This document shows positions 39,253 to 47,918 of a stretch of 64,000 nucleotides of DNA, in pieces. Below the pieces are notes generated by a model. That model saw only the letters and a list, made by a program, of their open reading frames with translations. It did no database searches and was not told the DNA's origin. This stretch comes from Herbaspirillum sp. AP02 (GTDB lineage Bacteria; Pseudomonadota; Gammaproteobacteria; Burkholderiales; Burkholderiaceae_D). Within the stretch, counting starts at the first letter, position 1; each line of letters begins with the position of its first letter. The position numbers were made by a program, and so were the translations under genes. Location: contig NZ_JADWMY010000010.1 of assembly GCF_015767275.1 (NCBI RefSeq), positions 62,001 through 126,000 on the forward strand, in the 5' to 3' direction.

Positions 39253-39972
39253 TCAGTCGTGCACCGATTCGTCGCGGTTGCGACCGGCGCTGCGGTAGGC
39301 GTCGCGCACATTCATGAGGTGATTGCGCATGGCTTCGGAGGCCTTCTGCGGATCGCGGGCCCTGAGCGCATCAAGGATGTCGCGATGGTCCTGCAGGCTG
39401 CGCTCCAGCGTGGCCGGGATGCGCGAAGTGATGGAACGGCTCTTCTTGCCCAGCATGTAGAGGCTGCCGGCCACGCTCTGCAGGAAGGGGTTGTTGCAGC
39501 CCTCGATGATGGCCTCGTGGAATTCCACGTCGGCCGCCGAGAACGCAGCCGGGTCCGACAGCAGGCGTGCCTCGTCCTCGACGTTGCGCACCAGCCGGTC
39601 CAGCTCGGCCTGCTCCATGTGCGTGGCCGCCAGCGCCGCCACCCCGGTCTCGATGATGAGACGGGCGTCGAACAAGGCCTCCAGGGTGCCGGGATTGAGG
39701 TCGATGATCATCTCCAGCGGTTCCAGCAGTTCGCGGGTTTCCAGCGAACTGACGAAGGTCCCCTCGCCCTGGCGGATGCGCAGCAATCCCAGCAGTGCCA
39801 GCCCGCGGATGGCCTCACGCACGGCCGGCCGGCCCACGCCCAGCATGGCCGCCAGCTCGCGCTCGGGCGGCAGTTGCTGGTCGGGCTTCAACAGACCGCT
39901 GCGGATCATGGTCAGCAAGCGCTGCGCGACCTGCTCGGAAATCGATTTCTGGACGATGGGATCAAAGGACAT
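39253..39972 (-). CDS. FadR-subfamily GntR transcriptional regulator
   Basis: A 239-residue regulator with an N-terminal winged helix (about 10-75: SISEQVAQRLLTMIRSGLLKPDQQLPPERELAAMLGVGRPAVREAIRGLALLGLLRIRQGEGTFV-like pattern) and a C-terminal FCD ligand domain with metal-binding His residues (FHEAIIEG, DHRDILDAL). The ATG at 39972 is used because the 53 codons upstream are not homologous. It probably controls the downstream SDR gene; the ligand is unknown. A GGT-N3-ACC site lies about 80 nt upstream. Confidence 0.88.
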   Translation of the reverse strand: MSFDPIVQKSISEQVAQRLLTMIRSGLLKPDQQLPPERELAAMLGVGRPAVREAIRGLALLGLLRIRQGEGTFVSSLETRELLEPLEMIIDLNPGTLEALFDARLIIETGVAALAATHMEQAELDRLVRNVEDEARLLSDPAAFSAADVEFHEAIIEGCNNPFLQSVAGSLYMLGKKSRSITSRIPATLERSLQDHRDILDALRARDPQKASEAMRNHLMNVRDAYRSAGRNRDESVHD

Positions 39973-40053
39973 GCTGTCGGGGGTGAAGACCTGTAGGGAT
40001 GATTCATTGCCGCATCGGCAACGTCTTGCTGGCCTGGGACGCATGCGTCGCAA

Positions 40054-40064
40054 AGGTAAGACCA
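40054..40064. promoter_or_regulatory. Candidate FadR-type operator
   Basis: AGGTAAGACCA contains GGT-N3-ACC, the core recognised by FadR-subfamily GntR proteins, about 80 nt upstream of the regulator start. A perfect palindrome GACGCATGCGTC (40038-40049) lies next to it. Confidence 0.35.
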
Positions 40065-40171
40065 ATGGCTGTGGAGGATAGGTATCGGGGCGGGATGTGT
40101 CAAGCGGCGGGAACATTGGTGCGGCGCGCAAGAAAAGAGCGCGGGATGGGACGTCTAGGCCCGACGGTGCA

Positions 40172-40492
40172 TCAGGTCAACGAACTGATGCGGGCAAAAA
40201 GGCCCGGATCCTGGTCTACCAGTTTCAGCAAGACCGCCGCTTGGGCATTCGGTCGAGATACGCCCTGCTCCCAGTTCTGATAGGTCCGGGCATTGACGCG
40301 CAGGCTACGCGCCATCACCGCCTGTGACACGCGGGCCTTTTGTCGGACCCGCTGGATTTCTTCAGCTGTGATCGAGACCGGCTCGGTAGGTAGTTGGCAG
40401 CGGGTGGTACGCAAGGTGAGCTTTCCCGTACGTTCATTGGCCATGTCTTCCACGCCGGCCATCAGTTCGTCGAACAGATTTCTTTTCTTCAT
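40172..40492 (-). CDS. XRE-type antitoxin of a HigBA-like pair
   Basis: A 106-residue protein with a C-terminal helix-turn-helix (VSITAEEIQRVRQKARVSQAVMARSLRVNARTYQNWEQG), which both binds DNA and neutralises the toxin in this family. Its ATG overlaps the toxin stop by 4 nt. Toxin-first order is characteristic of HigBA-type modules. Operator binding is likely at the 11-bp inverted repeat upstream of the toxin gene. Confidence 0.85.
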   Translation of the reverse strand: MKKRNLFDELMAGVEDMANERTGKLTLRTTRCQLPTEPVSITAEEIQRVRQKARVSQAVMARSLRVNARTYQNWEQGVSRPNAQAAVLLKLVDQDPGLFARISSLT

Positions 40493-40833
40493 GATCTTTT
40501 CCTTGCCATCAGTTCAGCGTCGAGCACACGCTTAAACAGCTTGCGCTGTTCAGCTGTGAGGTCGTCCATTTCGTCCTTGCCGTAGATCGTCAACAGCCAG
40601 AACTGACTTTCTCCGTTCCAGAAATAGTAGATGATCCGCAAACCACCCCGCTTTCCCTTGCAACGGCGAGCATCGGGGAAGCGCAGCTTCCTCAGTCCAC
40701 CGCTGTCTGCAATCAGCTTTCCCGCTTGTGGATTACTCATCATCAACTTTTGAAGTTCGGCATAGGCGTCGTCGGAGAGATATTGACTCCGGCAATTTTC
40801 AAACAGTCGCGTTTCTTTGAATACGGCTTTCAT
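40489..40833 (-). CDS. RelE/HigB-superfamily toxin
   Basis: A 114-residue protein matching RelE/HigB-type mRNA interferases: LRKLRFPDARRCKGKRGGLRIIYYFWNGESQFWLLTIYGKDEMDDLT carries the conserved basic strand and the Tyr/Lys near the C terminus. The ATG at 40833 is used; a TTG two codons earlier is possible. No Shine-Dalgarno sequence precedes it, because a long palindrome occupies that position. It is followed by the antitoxin gene with a 4-nt overlap. Confidence 0.85.
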   Translation of the reverse strand: MKAVFKETRLFENCRSQYLSDDAYAELQKLMMSNPQAGKLIADSGGLRKLRFPDARRCKGKRGGLRIIYYFWNGESQFWLLTIYGKDEMDDLTAEQRKLFKRVLDAELMARKRS

Positions 40834-40837
40834 CCGC

Positions 40838-40864
40838 AAACCATACGTAATTCACGTATGGTTT
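40838..40864. promoter_or_regulatory. Operator palindrome of the HigBA-like module
   Basis: AAACCATACGT and ACGTATGGTTT form perfect 11-bp arms around 5 nt, ending five bases before the toxin ATG. TACGAT (complement of 40868-40873) is a possible -10 just outside. Placement fits autoregulation by the antitoxin. Confidence 0.65.
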
Positions 40865-40950
40865 TCTATCGTACCATGGGGAGGACCGATGCCCTCCATC
40901 TGCATCGCATCTGTTAGGCTAGGCGCGCCTATCGCTTCCCTCGTCTATCC

Positions 40951-41868
40951 ATGAACCTGCGCTTCGTAGAGGCCTTCCACTGGGCCGCCTCGCTCAAGAG
41001 CATCACCCGCGCCGCCGAAAAGCTGCATATCACGCAATCGACCATGTCCAGCCGCATCGCCTCGCTGGAAGAAGAACTGGGCGTGGTCCTGCTGGACCGC
41101 CGGGCCAAGCAGTTCCGACTCACCGCCTCGGGCCAGCGCTTCCAGTTGCTGGCGGTGAAGCTGCTGTCGCTGCAAAGCCAGATCCGCCAGGAACTGGGCG
41201 GCAGTCCGGCCGGGCCGATGGCGCTGCGCATCGGCAGCATCGAGTCGGTGGTGCACAGCTGGCTACCCGGCTGGCTCAAGGAAATCCGCGGCCGCTATCC
41301 CGATTTCGCGCTGGAACTGACCGTGGAAACCTCGCCGGTGCTGATGGAACAGATCGGGCGCGGCGCCCAGGACCTGGTCTTCACCTCCATCGTGGGCAGC
41401 GATACGGCGGTGCGCTCGCGCATCATGGCGTCCATGGAGATGGTCTTCGTCGGCCATCGCGAGACCCATGGCACGCGTCGCTACCGGCTGGAAGAACTGG
41501 CGGCCGACGACCTCATCACCTTCCAGCGCGGCTCGCAGCCGCACCAGGGGCTGCTGCAGCTGCTGCAGGAGTCGGGACTGCCGATGCCCCGGGTGCACGC
41601 CATCTCCTCGATCTCGGCCATGGTGCAACTGGTGGAGGGCGGCTTCGGCGTGGCCACCCTGCCCAAGCTGGCCATGCGTGAACTGACCCGCCGCCTGCCG
41701 CTGCGCATCCTGCGCTGCGAAGAAACGCTGCCCCCGCTGCAGATCCACGCCAGCTACCGCGAGGAGCCCGGCTCCAGCGTGGCCGAACTGGTGCTGGATT
41801 CGGCGCTGGAACATGCCCGGCGCGCCCAGGGCAAACGGCGCGGCACGTCAACCGCGGACGAAGACTGA
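40951..41868 (+). CDS. LysR-family transcriptional regulator
   Basis: A 305-residue LysR regulator. The winged helix is at 1-60 (RFVEAFHWAASLKSITRAAEKLHITQSTMSSRIASLEEELGVVLLDRR) and the periplasmic-binding-like effector domain runs from about 90 onwards. It lies upstream of, and is co-oriented with, a DUF1445 hydro-lyase and an MFS transporter, with 234 nt between. It likely activates them in response to the transported acid. The AT-rich segment 41950-42022 between them is the probable target. Confidence 0.9.
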   Translation: MNLRFVEAFHWAASLKSITRAAEKLHITQSTMSSRIASLEEELGVVLLDRRAKQFRLTASGQRFQLLAVKLLSLQSQIRQELGGSPAGPMALRIGSIESVVHSWLPGWLKEIRGRYPDFALELTVETSPVLMEQIGRGAQDLVFTSIVGSDTAVRSRIMASMEMVFVGHRETHGTRRYRLEELAADDLITFQRGSQPHQGLLQLLQESGLPMPRVHAISSISAMVQLVEGGFGVATLPKLAMRELTRRLPLRILRCEETLPPLQIHASYREEPGSSVAELVLDSALEHARRAQGKRRGTSTADED

Positions 41869-42102
41869 ATCCGACGCCATCCCCCCGGCCATCACCATCA
41901 GGCAGCGCGGTTCGCGCCAGTCGGCAAACCTCTATCAGCTGACGGGAACAACCAAAAGTCAATCAACAAAAACGCTGACGTCATCGAAAAAATCGATAAC
42001 AAAAGATATAAATTTTTTGTTGGACGCGTGCTGGATGCCCCTCCTACCATCGGTGGCATTCCCATCCCATCATCAAGCGCCAGCACGACGCCGGAGACCG
42101 CC
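41869..42102 (+). promoter_or_regulatory. AT-rich control region before the DUF1445 gene
   Basis: The stretch 41950-42022 is far richer in A and T than its neighbours and contains TATAAA (42007-42012) inside an imperfect palindrome with arms AACAAAA (41998-42004) and TTTTGTT (42015-42021). It is the likely promoter and LysR binding region. No matching -35 was identified. Confidence 0.4.
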
Positions 42103-42924
42103 ATGCCTGAAACGCCCGCCATGCCGCACGCCCCCCGCAGCATTTCCCTCACCGCCGATTCGACCGCACTGGAAGTGCGCCTGGCCGCCCGCCATGGCGA
42201 CTTCACCGGCCACACCAGTGGCGTGGCCAGCGCCCATGTGCAGGTCAACCTGGCCATCCTGCCGGCCGCACTGGCCGACGACTTCCGCCGTTTCTGCGAG
42301 CTCAATCCGGTGCCCTGTCCGCTGCTGGGCGTCTCCGAGCCCGGCTCGCCGGCCATCCCGGGACTGGGCCAGGACCTGGACATCCGTACCGACGTGCCGC
42401 GCTATCACCTCTGGCGCAATGGCGAACGCGTGGGCGAGGTCACCGACCTGCGCGCCTACTGGCGCGACGACCTGGTGACCTTCGCGCTGGGCTGCTCGTT
42501 CTCCTTCGAACACGCGCTGCTGGCCGAGGGCATCCCGCTGCGCCACGTCAGCGAAGGCCGCAACGTGGCCATGTATCGCACCAACATCCCGACCAGGCCG
42601 GTGGGCGTCTTCTCCGGTCCCACGGTGGTCTCCATGCGTCCGCTCAAGGCTGCCGATGCCATCCGCGCGGTACAGATCACCGCCCGCACGCCGCAGGTGC
42701 ATGGCGCGCCCATCCACATCGGCGACCCCGCCCTGATCGGTATTACCGATATCAACCAGCCCGACTACGGCGATGCAGTGGCGGTGCACGACGATGAACT
42801 GCCGGTGTTCTGGGCCTGCGGCGTCACGCCGCAGGCGGCCATCGTGGCCGCCCGCCCGGCCTTCTGCATCACCCACGCGCCCGGCTACATGCTGGTCACC
42901 GACAAGCTCAACAGCGAACTCTGA
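42103..42924 (+). CDS. DUF1445 (UPF0317) putative hydro-lyase
   Basis: A 273-residue cytoplasmic protein of the DUF1445 family, with conserved segments [53 protein letters not shown] and the C-terminal [12 protein letters not shown]. Mammalian relatives include D-glutamate cyclase; bacterial members are annotated as hydro-lyases with little biochemical evidence. The ATG at 42103 has GGAG eight bases upstream. It is 21 nt upstream of the MFS gene, so the imported substrate of that transporter is probably what it acts on. Confidence 0.85.
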   Translation: MPETPAMPHAPRSISLTADSTALEVRLAARHGDFTGHTSGVASAHVQVNLAILPAALADDFRRFCELNPVPCPLLGVSEPGSPAIPGLGQDLDIRTDVPRYHLWRNGERVGEVTDLRAYWRDDLVTFALGCSFSFEHALLAEGIPLRHVSEGRNVAMYRTNIPTRPVGVFSGPTVVSMRPLKAADAIRAVQITARTPQVHGAPIHIGDPALIGITDINQPDYGDAVAVHDDELPVFWACGVTPQAAIVAARPAFCITHAPGYMLVTDKLNSEL

Positions 42925-42945
42925 CACCCCGCCCCGGAGACAACC

Positions 42946-44190
42946 ATGTGGCTCAAAGAAACCAGCAGCGCAGAACGACGCACCCTGACGGCCACCTTCA
43001 CCGGCTATGCGGTGGACGGCTTCGATTACATGATCTACACCTTCCTCATCCCCACGCTGCTGGCGGCGTGGAGCATGAGCCGCGCCGAGGCCGGCTACAT
43101 CGCCACCGGCGCCCTGCTGACCTCGGCCGTGGGGGGCTGGGCCGCTGGCATCCTGGCTGATCGCTACGGCCGCGTACAGGTGCTGCAATGGACAGTGCTG
43201 TGGTTCGCCTTCTTCACCTTCCTCTCCGGCTTCACCGATTCCTTCGGCCAGTTGTTCTTCACCCGCGCCATGCAGGGCTTCGGCATGGGAGGCGAGTGGG
43301 CGGTCGGTTCGGTGCTGATCGCCGAGACCATCTCGGCGCGCCATCGCGGCAAGGCCTCAGGCCTGGTGCAGAGCAGCTGGGCGGTGGGCTGGGCGGCCTC
43401 GGCGCTGGCCTTCTGGGGCATGTACGCGGTGCTGCCGCCGGAGATGGCGTGGAAGGTGCTGTTCTGGATCGGCGTACTGCCGGCCCTGCTGACGCTCTAC
43501 ATCCGCCGCGCCATCAGCGAGCCGGCGGTGTTCGTGGCGGCCCAGGCGAAGATGCGTGAAAGCGGCCAGCGCGGCAACTTCCTGCGCATCTTCCATCGCG
43601 ACCTGCTGCGCACCACCCTGCTGGCGAGCCTGCTGGCCACCGGCATGCAGGGCGCCTACTACTCGGTGACCACCTGGCTGCCGACCTTCCTCAAGACCGA
43701 GCGCCATCTCTCGGTGCTGGGTACCAGTACCTACCTGCTGGTGTTGATCGCCGGCTCCTTCTGCGGCTATCTCACCTCGGCCTGGCTGTCCGACACCATC
43801 GGCCGCCGCCGCTGCTTCATGCTGTTCGCGGCCATGGGCATCCTGCTGGTGCTGAGCTATACGCAGATGATCATCACCGACGCCTGGATGCTGGCGCTGG
43901 GCTTCGTGCTGGGCTTCTTCCTGTCGGGGATCTTCTCGGGCATGGGCGCCTACCTGTCCGAACTGTTCCCCAGTGATGTGCGGGGTTCTGGCCAGGGCTT
44001 CTGCTACAACTTCGGCCGCGCCGTCGGTGCGATCTGCCCGGCGCTGGTGGGTTATCTCAGCAACAGCATGCCGCTGGGCCAGACCATCGGCTGGATCGCC
44101 GCCGGCTGTTACGCACTGGTGATCGTGGCCTGCCTGGTCCTGCCGGAAACGCAGGGCAAGGAACTGGAAGCGGCGATCACCACCGCCTGA
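42946..44190 (+). CDS. MFS transporter, aromatic/organic acid:H+ symporter type
   Basis: A 414-residue 12-helix MFS protein. TM1 has the acidic motif GYAVDGFDYMIYTF characteristic of the AAHS and sialate/metabolite:H+ groups. The loop 2-3 motif is ILADRYGRVQVL and loop 8-9 is LSDTIGRRRCF. It is likely a proton symporter for a small carboxylate. It forms an operon with the DUF1445 gene under the LysR regulator. Confidence 0.88.
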   Translation: MWLKETSSAERRTLTATFTGYAVDGFDYMIYTFLIPTLLAAWSMSRAEAGYIATGALLTSAVGGWAAGILADRYGRVQVLQWTVLWFAFFTFLSGFTDSFGQLFFTRAMQGFGMGGEWAVGSVLIAETISARHRGKASGLVQSSWAVGWAASALAFWGMYAVLPPEMAWKVLFWIGVLPALLTLYIRRAISEPAVFVAAQAKMRESGQRGNFLRIFHRDLLRTTLLASLLATGMQGAYYSVTTWLPTFLKTERHLSVLGTSTYLLVLIAGSFCGYLTSAWLSDTIGRRRCFMLFAAMGILLVLSYTQMIITDAWMLALGFVLGFFLSGIFSGMGAYLSELFPSDVRGSGQGFCYNFGRAVGAICPALVGYLSNSMPLGQTIGWIAAGCYALVIVACLVLPETQGKELEAAITTA

Positions 44191-44277
44191 CCGTTCCCGC
44201 AAAGCAGCGAGCACAGGCCGGCGCCAAAACGCCGGCCTGTTTGCATTGCGCCCTCGTATGAAACAGGTCGGGGTCGC

Positions 44278-45231
44278 TCAGTAGGCACTGGCCTGATCAA
44301 GCGCGGCGATATCCTCGCGGCTCAACTGCAAGCGCGTGGCCGCCACCAGTTCGTCGAGCTGCGCCAGCGAAGTGGCGCTGGCAATCGGTGCGGTCACGCT
44401 GGGGCGCGCCATCAACCAGGCCAGCGCGACGGCGGCCGGGGTGCTGGCGTGACGGGCGGCGACCGCATCCAGCGCGGCCAGGATCTGGAAGCCACGCGGG
44501 TTGAGATGGGACTTCACCTTGCCGCCACGGGCGGCGCTCTTGCCGAGGTCGGCCTCGCTCCTGTACTTGCCGCTGAGGAAGCCGCTGGCCAGCGAATAGA
44601 AGCCGATCACGCCCACCCCCTGCTCCAGGCAATACGGCTCCAGCGTGCGTTCGAACCCTTCGCGGGCGACCAGGCTGTATTCGGGCTGCAGGGTCTGGTA
44701 CAGCGGCAGACCCAGCTGGCGGCCGATGTCGCGTGCCTGTGCCAGCCGGTCCACCTCGTAGTTGGAGGCACCGATGAGGCGCACCTTGCCAGCCTTGACC
44801 AGGGTGTCGTAGGCGGCCAGCGTTTCTTCCAGCGGCGTGCTGCGATCATCGTCGTGCGACTGGTAGAGATCGATATGGTCGGTCTGCAGGCGACGCAGCG
44901 AATCCTCCACGGCACGCAGGATGTAATCTTTCTTCAGGCCCACACGGCCCTCGCCCATGTCCTTGCCGACCTTGGTGGCGATCACCACCTTGTCGCGCCG
45001 GCCGCCCTGGGCCAGCCACTTGCCGATGATGGTCTCGGATTCGCCACCCTGGTTGCCGGGCGCCCAGCGCGAATAGACGTCGGCGGTATCGATCAGGTTC
45101 AGGCCGGCCTCGACGAACTTGTCGAGAATGGAGAAGGAGGTCTTCTCATCGATGCTCCAGCCGAACACATTGCCGCCGAAGGCCAGCGGTGCGACGGTGA
45201 TATCGGATTGACCCAGCTTGCGTTGTTGCAT
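44278..45231 (-). CDS. Aldo/keto reductase
   Basis: A 317-residue NADPH-dependent aldo/keto reductase of the YajO/GPR (AKR12-like) type. The catalytic set is visible: Asp and Tyr in DTADVYSRW, Lys in IATKVGKDM and His in YQSHDDDRST. NADPH contacts appear as LIGASNYE and the C-terminal ARPSVTAPIASAT. The ATG at 45231 has AAGGAGA seven bases upstream; the frame continues to 45474 without homology. It is divergent from the GntR gene. The substrate is probably a sugar aldehyde or general carbonyl compound. Confidence 0.9.
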   Translation of the reverse strand: MQQRKLGQSDITVAPLAFGGNVFGWSIDEKTSFSILDKFVEAGLNLIDTADVYSRWAPGNQGGESETIIGKWLAQGGRRDKVVIATKVGKDMGEGRVGLKKDYILRAVEDSLRRLQTDHIDLYQSHDDDRSTPLEETLAAYDTLVKAGKVRLIGASNYEVDRLAQARDIGRQLGLPLYQTLQPEYSLVAREGFERTLEPYCLEQGVGVIGFYSLASGFLSGKYRSEADLGKSAARGGKVKSHLNPRGFQILAALDAVAARHASTPAAVALAWLMARPSVTAPIASATSLAQLDELVAATRLQLSREDIAALDQASAY

Positions 45232-45385
45232 CGGAATCTCCTTGTCAGGATGGTCGGAAACAGTGACGGCCATTGTAGGCGTGGCCCGCAAACTCTGCTG
45301 GCGACCATCTTCCAACCAGGGCCGACAGCGCGTTAAGATAGTCGCCACCTCATTCATGCAGCGCCCCTGCCCGTCTTCCACCCTT

Positions 45386-46171
45386 ATGAAGCCCCGCATC
45401 GCCTCCACCGAGCAGGCCCAGCGCCGCGCCGGCAAGCTGACCGACACCGTGTATGCCAGCCTGCGCGACGACATCTATGCCTTCCGCCTGCTGCCCGGCG
45501 ACCGCTTCGCAGAGAATGACGTGGCCGAACGCCTGCAGGTCTCGCGCACCCCCGTGCGCGAGGCGCTGATGCAGCTGCAGAGCGAGGGCCTGGTGCGCGG
45601 TCACTTCCGCAACGGCTGGGAAGTGGTGCCGATCGACCTGGCGCGCTTCGCCTCGCTCTATGAACTGCGCGAAATGCTGGAACTGCACGCGGTGCGCAAG
45701 CTGTGCTCCCCGCGCGTCGCCTCCGAGCGCCGCCAGCAACTGGTCGCGGCGCAGGGCGCCATCTGGCAGTGCGCCGCCACCGACCGACCACCCGACGGCC
45801 TGGCCGTGGCGGTCCTGGATGAGGGCTTCCATGCGGCGCTGGTGCAGGCCGCGGGCAATGGCGAAGCCGACAGTGTCTATCGCCAGCTGACCGACCAGCT
45901 GCGCATCATGCGCCGGCTCGATTTCGCCTATGGCGACTGCATCGACGACACCTATGCCGAGCACTGCGCCATCCTGGACGCCATCGCCGCTGCCGATGCC
46001 GAGCTGGCCGGTGCGCTGATCGCCCGTCACATCGAGGACAGCCACACCGTGGTCGAGCGCCTTACCATCACCCGCCTGGAACAGGTGCGCGCCGAGTCGG
46101 TGCAGACCGCACCGCCGCAAGGCAAGGTATCCGCTGCCGGAGCACCGGCACGACGCAAGCGCTTCGGCTGA
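45386..46171 (+). CDS. GntR-family regulator with FCD domain
   Basis: A 261-residue regulator. The winged helix is at about 15-75 (DTVYASLRDDIYAFRLLPGDRFAENDVAERLQVSRTPVREALMQLQSEGLV) and an FCD-type helical ligand domain follows. The ATG at 45386 is used; an ATG at 45356 would add ten residues and neither has a clear ribosome site. It is divergent from the aldo/keto reductase gene and 215 nt upstream of the OxlT-like gene, either of which could be its target. Confidence 0.87.
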   Translation: MKPRIASTEQAQRRAGKLTDTVYASLRDDIYAFRLLPGDRFAENDVAERLQVSRTPVREALMQLQSEGLVRGHFRNGWEVVPIDLARFASLYELREMLELHAVRKLCSPRVASERRQQLVAAQGAIWQCAATDRPPDGLAVAVLDEGFHAALVQAAGNGEADSVYRQLTDQLRIMRRLDFAYGDCIDDTYAEHCAILDAIAAADAELAGALIARHIEDSHTVVERLTITRLEQVRAESVQTAPPQGKVSAAGAPARRKRFG

Positions 46172-46296
46172 TCAAGGTGGGCGGCTCCCCGCTGCCGCCT
46201 CTCTCTCCCTCTGTCTGAACCTGTAGCGGACTGTTTTTCCGCATGCGCGCTTGCCGCCAGGCAAATGGCATGAAAACTGCTTTTGTGAGCGCAGGA

Positions 46297-46312
46297 TTTA
46301 TGCATACATAAA
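46297..46312. promoter_or_regulatory. Candidate GntR-type operator before the OxlT-like gene
   Basis: TTTATGCATACATAAA has 6-bp inverted arms TTTATG/CATAAA around CATA. ATGCATACAT-type sites resemble those of FCD-domain GntR regulators. It lies 74 nt upstream of the transporter start. Confidence 0.35.
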
Positions 46313-46386
46313 TTCAGGCACGCGGCCCGCTGCCTCATCCGGCAGTCCCTGGCCTCCCCATCCGGCTTTCTGTACAGGAGAAACGC

Positions 46387-47661
46387 ATGACCACCCTCAC
46401 CCAAACCGCCCCGGCGAGCACGCAGGGCTTGCTGCGCAACCGCTGGTTCCAGTTGCTGATCGGCCTGATCTGCATGATGGCCATCTCCAGCCCGCAATAC
46501 GTCTGGACCCTGTTCACCAAACCCCTGACCGCCAAGCTGGGCGTGCCGCTGTCGGAACTGCAGATCACCTTTTCCATGCTGATCGTGCTGCAGACCTTCT
46601 TCTCACCCTTCCAGGGCAGCCTGATCGAGCGCTTCGGCGCACGCCGCCTGATCGCCATCGGCACCTTCATGTCCGGCCTGTCCTGGGTCCTGGCGGCGCA
46701 GGTTTCCAGCATCGGCATGTTCTACCTGGCCTATGGATTGGTGGGCGGACTGGGCACCGGCATCGTCTATGTCGGCGTGGTCGGCCAGATGGTGCGCTGG
46801 TTCCCGGACCGGCGCGGCTTTGCCGTGGGCATGGTGGCAGCCGGTTATGGCATGGGCGCGATCCTGACCACCTTCCCGATCTCGGCCTCGCTGGCCAGCG
46901 CCGGTCTGGAAACCACGCTCTGGCAGTTCGGCCTGGTGTTTGCCGTGATCGGCGTCATCGCTTCGCAGGCCCTGCGCTCGCCGGATGCCAGCCACGCCGC
47001 CGCCATGCCGGCCCCGGCCATTGCCGCCAGCACGCATGACCTGGCGCCGCGCCAGATGCTCCGCACCCCGCTGTTCTGGCTGATGTTTGCGATGATGACC
47101 ATGATGTCGACCTCGGGCCTGATGGTGACCTCGCAGATGGCCACCTTCGCCCGCGACTTCGGTGTGGCCAACGTCGTGGTGTTCGGCCTGGCCGCGCTGC
47201 CGCTGGCGCTGACCATCGACCGCCTCACCAATGGTCTGACCCGCCCCTTCTTCGGCTGGATCTCGGACCGCTATGGCCGCGAGAACACCATGTTCTTCGC
47301 CTTCGCCCTGGAAGGCGTGGCCATGGCGCTGTGGCTGGCCACGCGCGAGAACGCGGTGCTGTTCGTGCTGCTGTCGGGCGTGGTGTTCTTCGGCTGGGGC
47401 GAAATCTTTTCGCTCTTCCCCTCCACCCTGACCGACACCTTCGGCACCCGCAATGCCACCGCCAACTATGGCTGGCTGTATATCTCGCAGGGCATCGGCT
47501 CCATCTTCGGCGGTCCGCTGGCGGCGATGATGCACGAGAAGACCGGCAGCTGGCACCCGGTGTTCGGCACCGCCATCACGCTGGACATCCTGACCGCCTG
47601 CCTGGCGCTGATGGTCCTGAAACCCTGGCGCGCGCGCTACCTGGCCAAGGTCGCAGGCTGA
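46387..47661 (+). CDS. MFS antiporter of the oxalate:formate (OFA) family
   Basis: A 424-residue MFS protein with 12 helices. N-terminal SSPQYVWTLFTKPLTAKLGVPLSELQITFSMLIVLQTFFSPFQGSLIERFG and the later SDRYGRENTMF and NATANYGWLYISQGIGSIFGGPLA are characteristic of OxlT-like proteins. A direct role in oxalate/formate exchange is the annotation usually given, but no oxalyl-CoA enzymes are encoded nearby. It is followed by a strong terminator and preceded by the GntR gene. Confidence 0.87.
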   Translation: MTTLTQTAPASTQGLLRNRWFQLLIGLICMMAISSPQYVWTLFTKPLTAKLGVPLSELQITFSMLIVLQTFFSPFQGSLIERFGARRLIAIGTFMSGLSWVLAAQVSSIGMFYLAYGLVGGLGTGIVYVGVVGQMVRWFPDRRGFAVGMVAAGYGMGAILTTFPISASLASAGLETTLWQFGLVFAVIGVIASQALRSPDASHAAAMPAPAIAASTHDLAPRQMLRTPLFWLMFAMMTMMSTSGLMVTSQMATFARDFGVANVVVFGLAALPLALTIDRLTNGLTRPFFGWISDRYGRENTMFFAFALEGVAMALWLATRENAVLFVLLSGVVFFGWGEIFSLFPSTLTDTFGTRNATANYGWLYISQGIGSIFGGPLAAMMHEKTGSWHPVFGTAITLDILTACLALMVLKPWRARYLAKVAG

Positions 47662-47690
47662 GGCGCCCACCGTTGTTCCTCTGACCCACG

Positions 47691-47723
47691 ATGCCGCCCG
47701 GTACCTCACCGGGCGGCATTTCC
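47691..47723 (+). terminator. Intrinsic terminator after the OxlT-like gene
   Basis: ATGCCGCCCGGT (47691-47702) and ACCGGGCGGCAT (47708-47719) form a perfect 12-bp stem with loop ACCTC, followed by TTCCTTTGC. It lies 30 nt past the stop. Confidence 0.82.
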
Positions 47724-47918
47724 TTTGCAGACGTCGCCACCACTTCACGCTCAGGCGACGGAGTGCCCCCTCCTGCCGTATACTTCCCCCTCTCCTGCAT
47801 CGCCTGGCAAACCATCTGCAACCGGCTTGCAAGCCTTTGTAACTCCCCTGCAACTCAGTGCGGTCATGCGGGTCTGACCCTCCCGCGCCTCATCACAAGA
47901 ACACACTACCGCTGCCTC

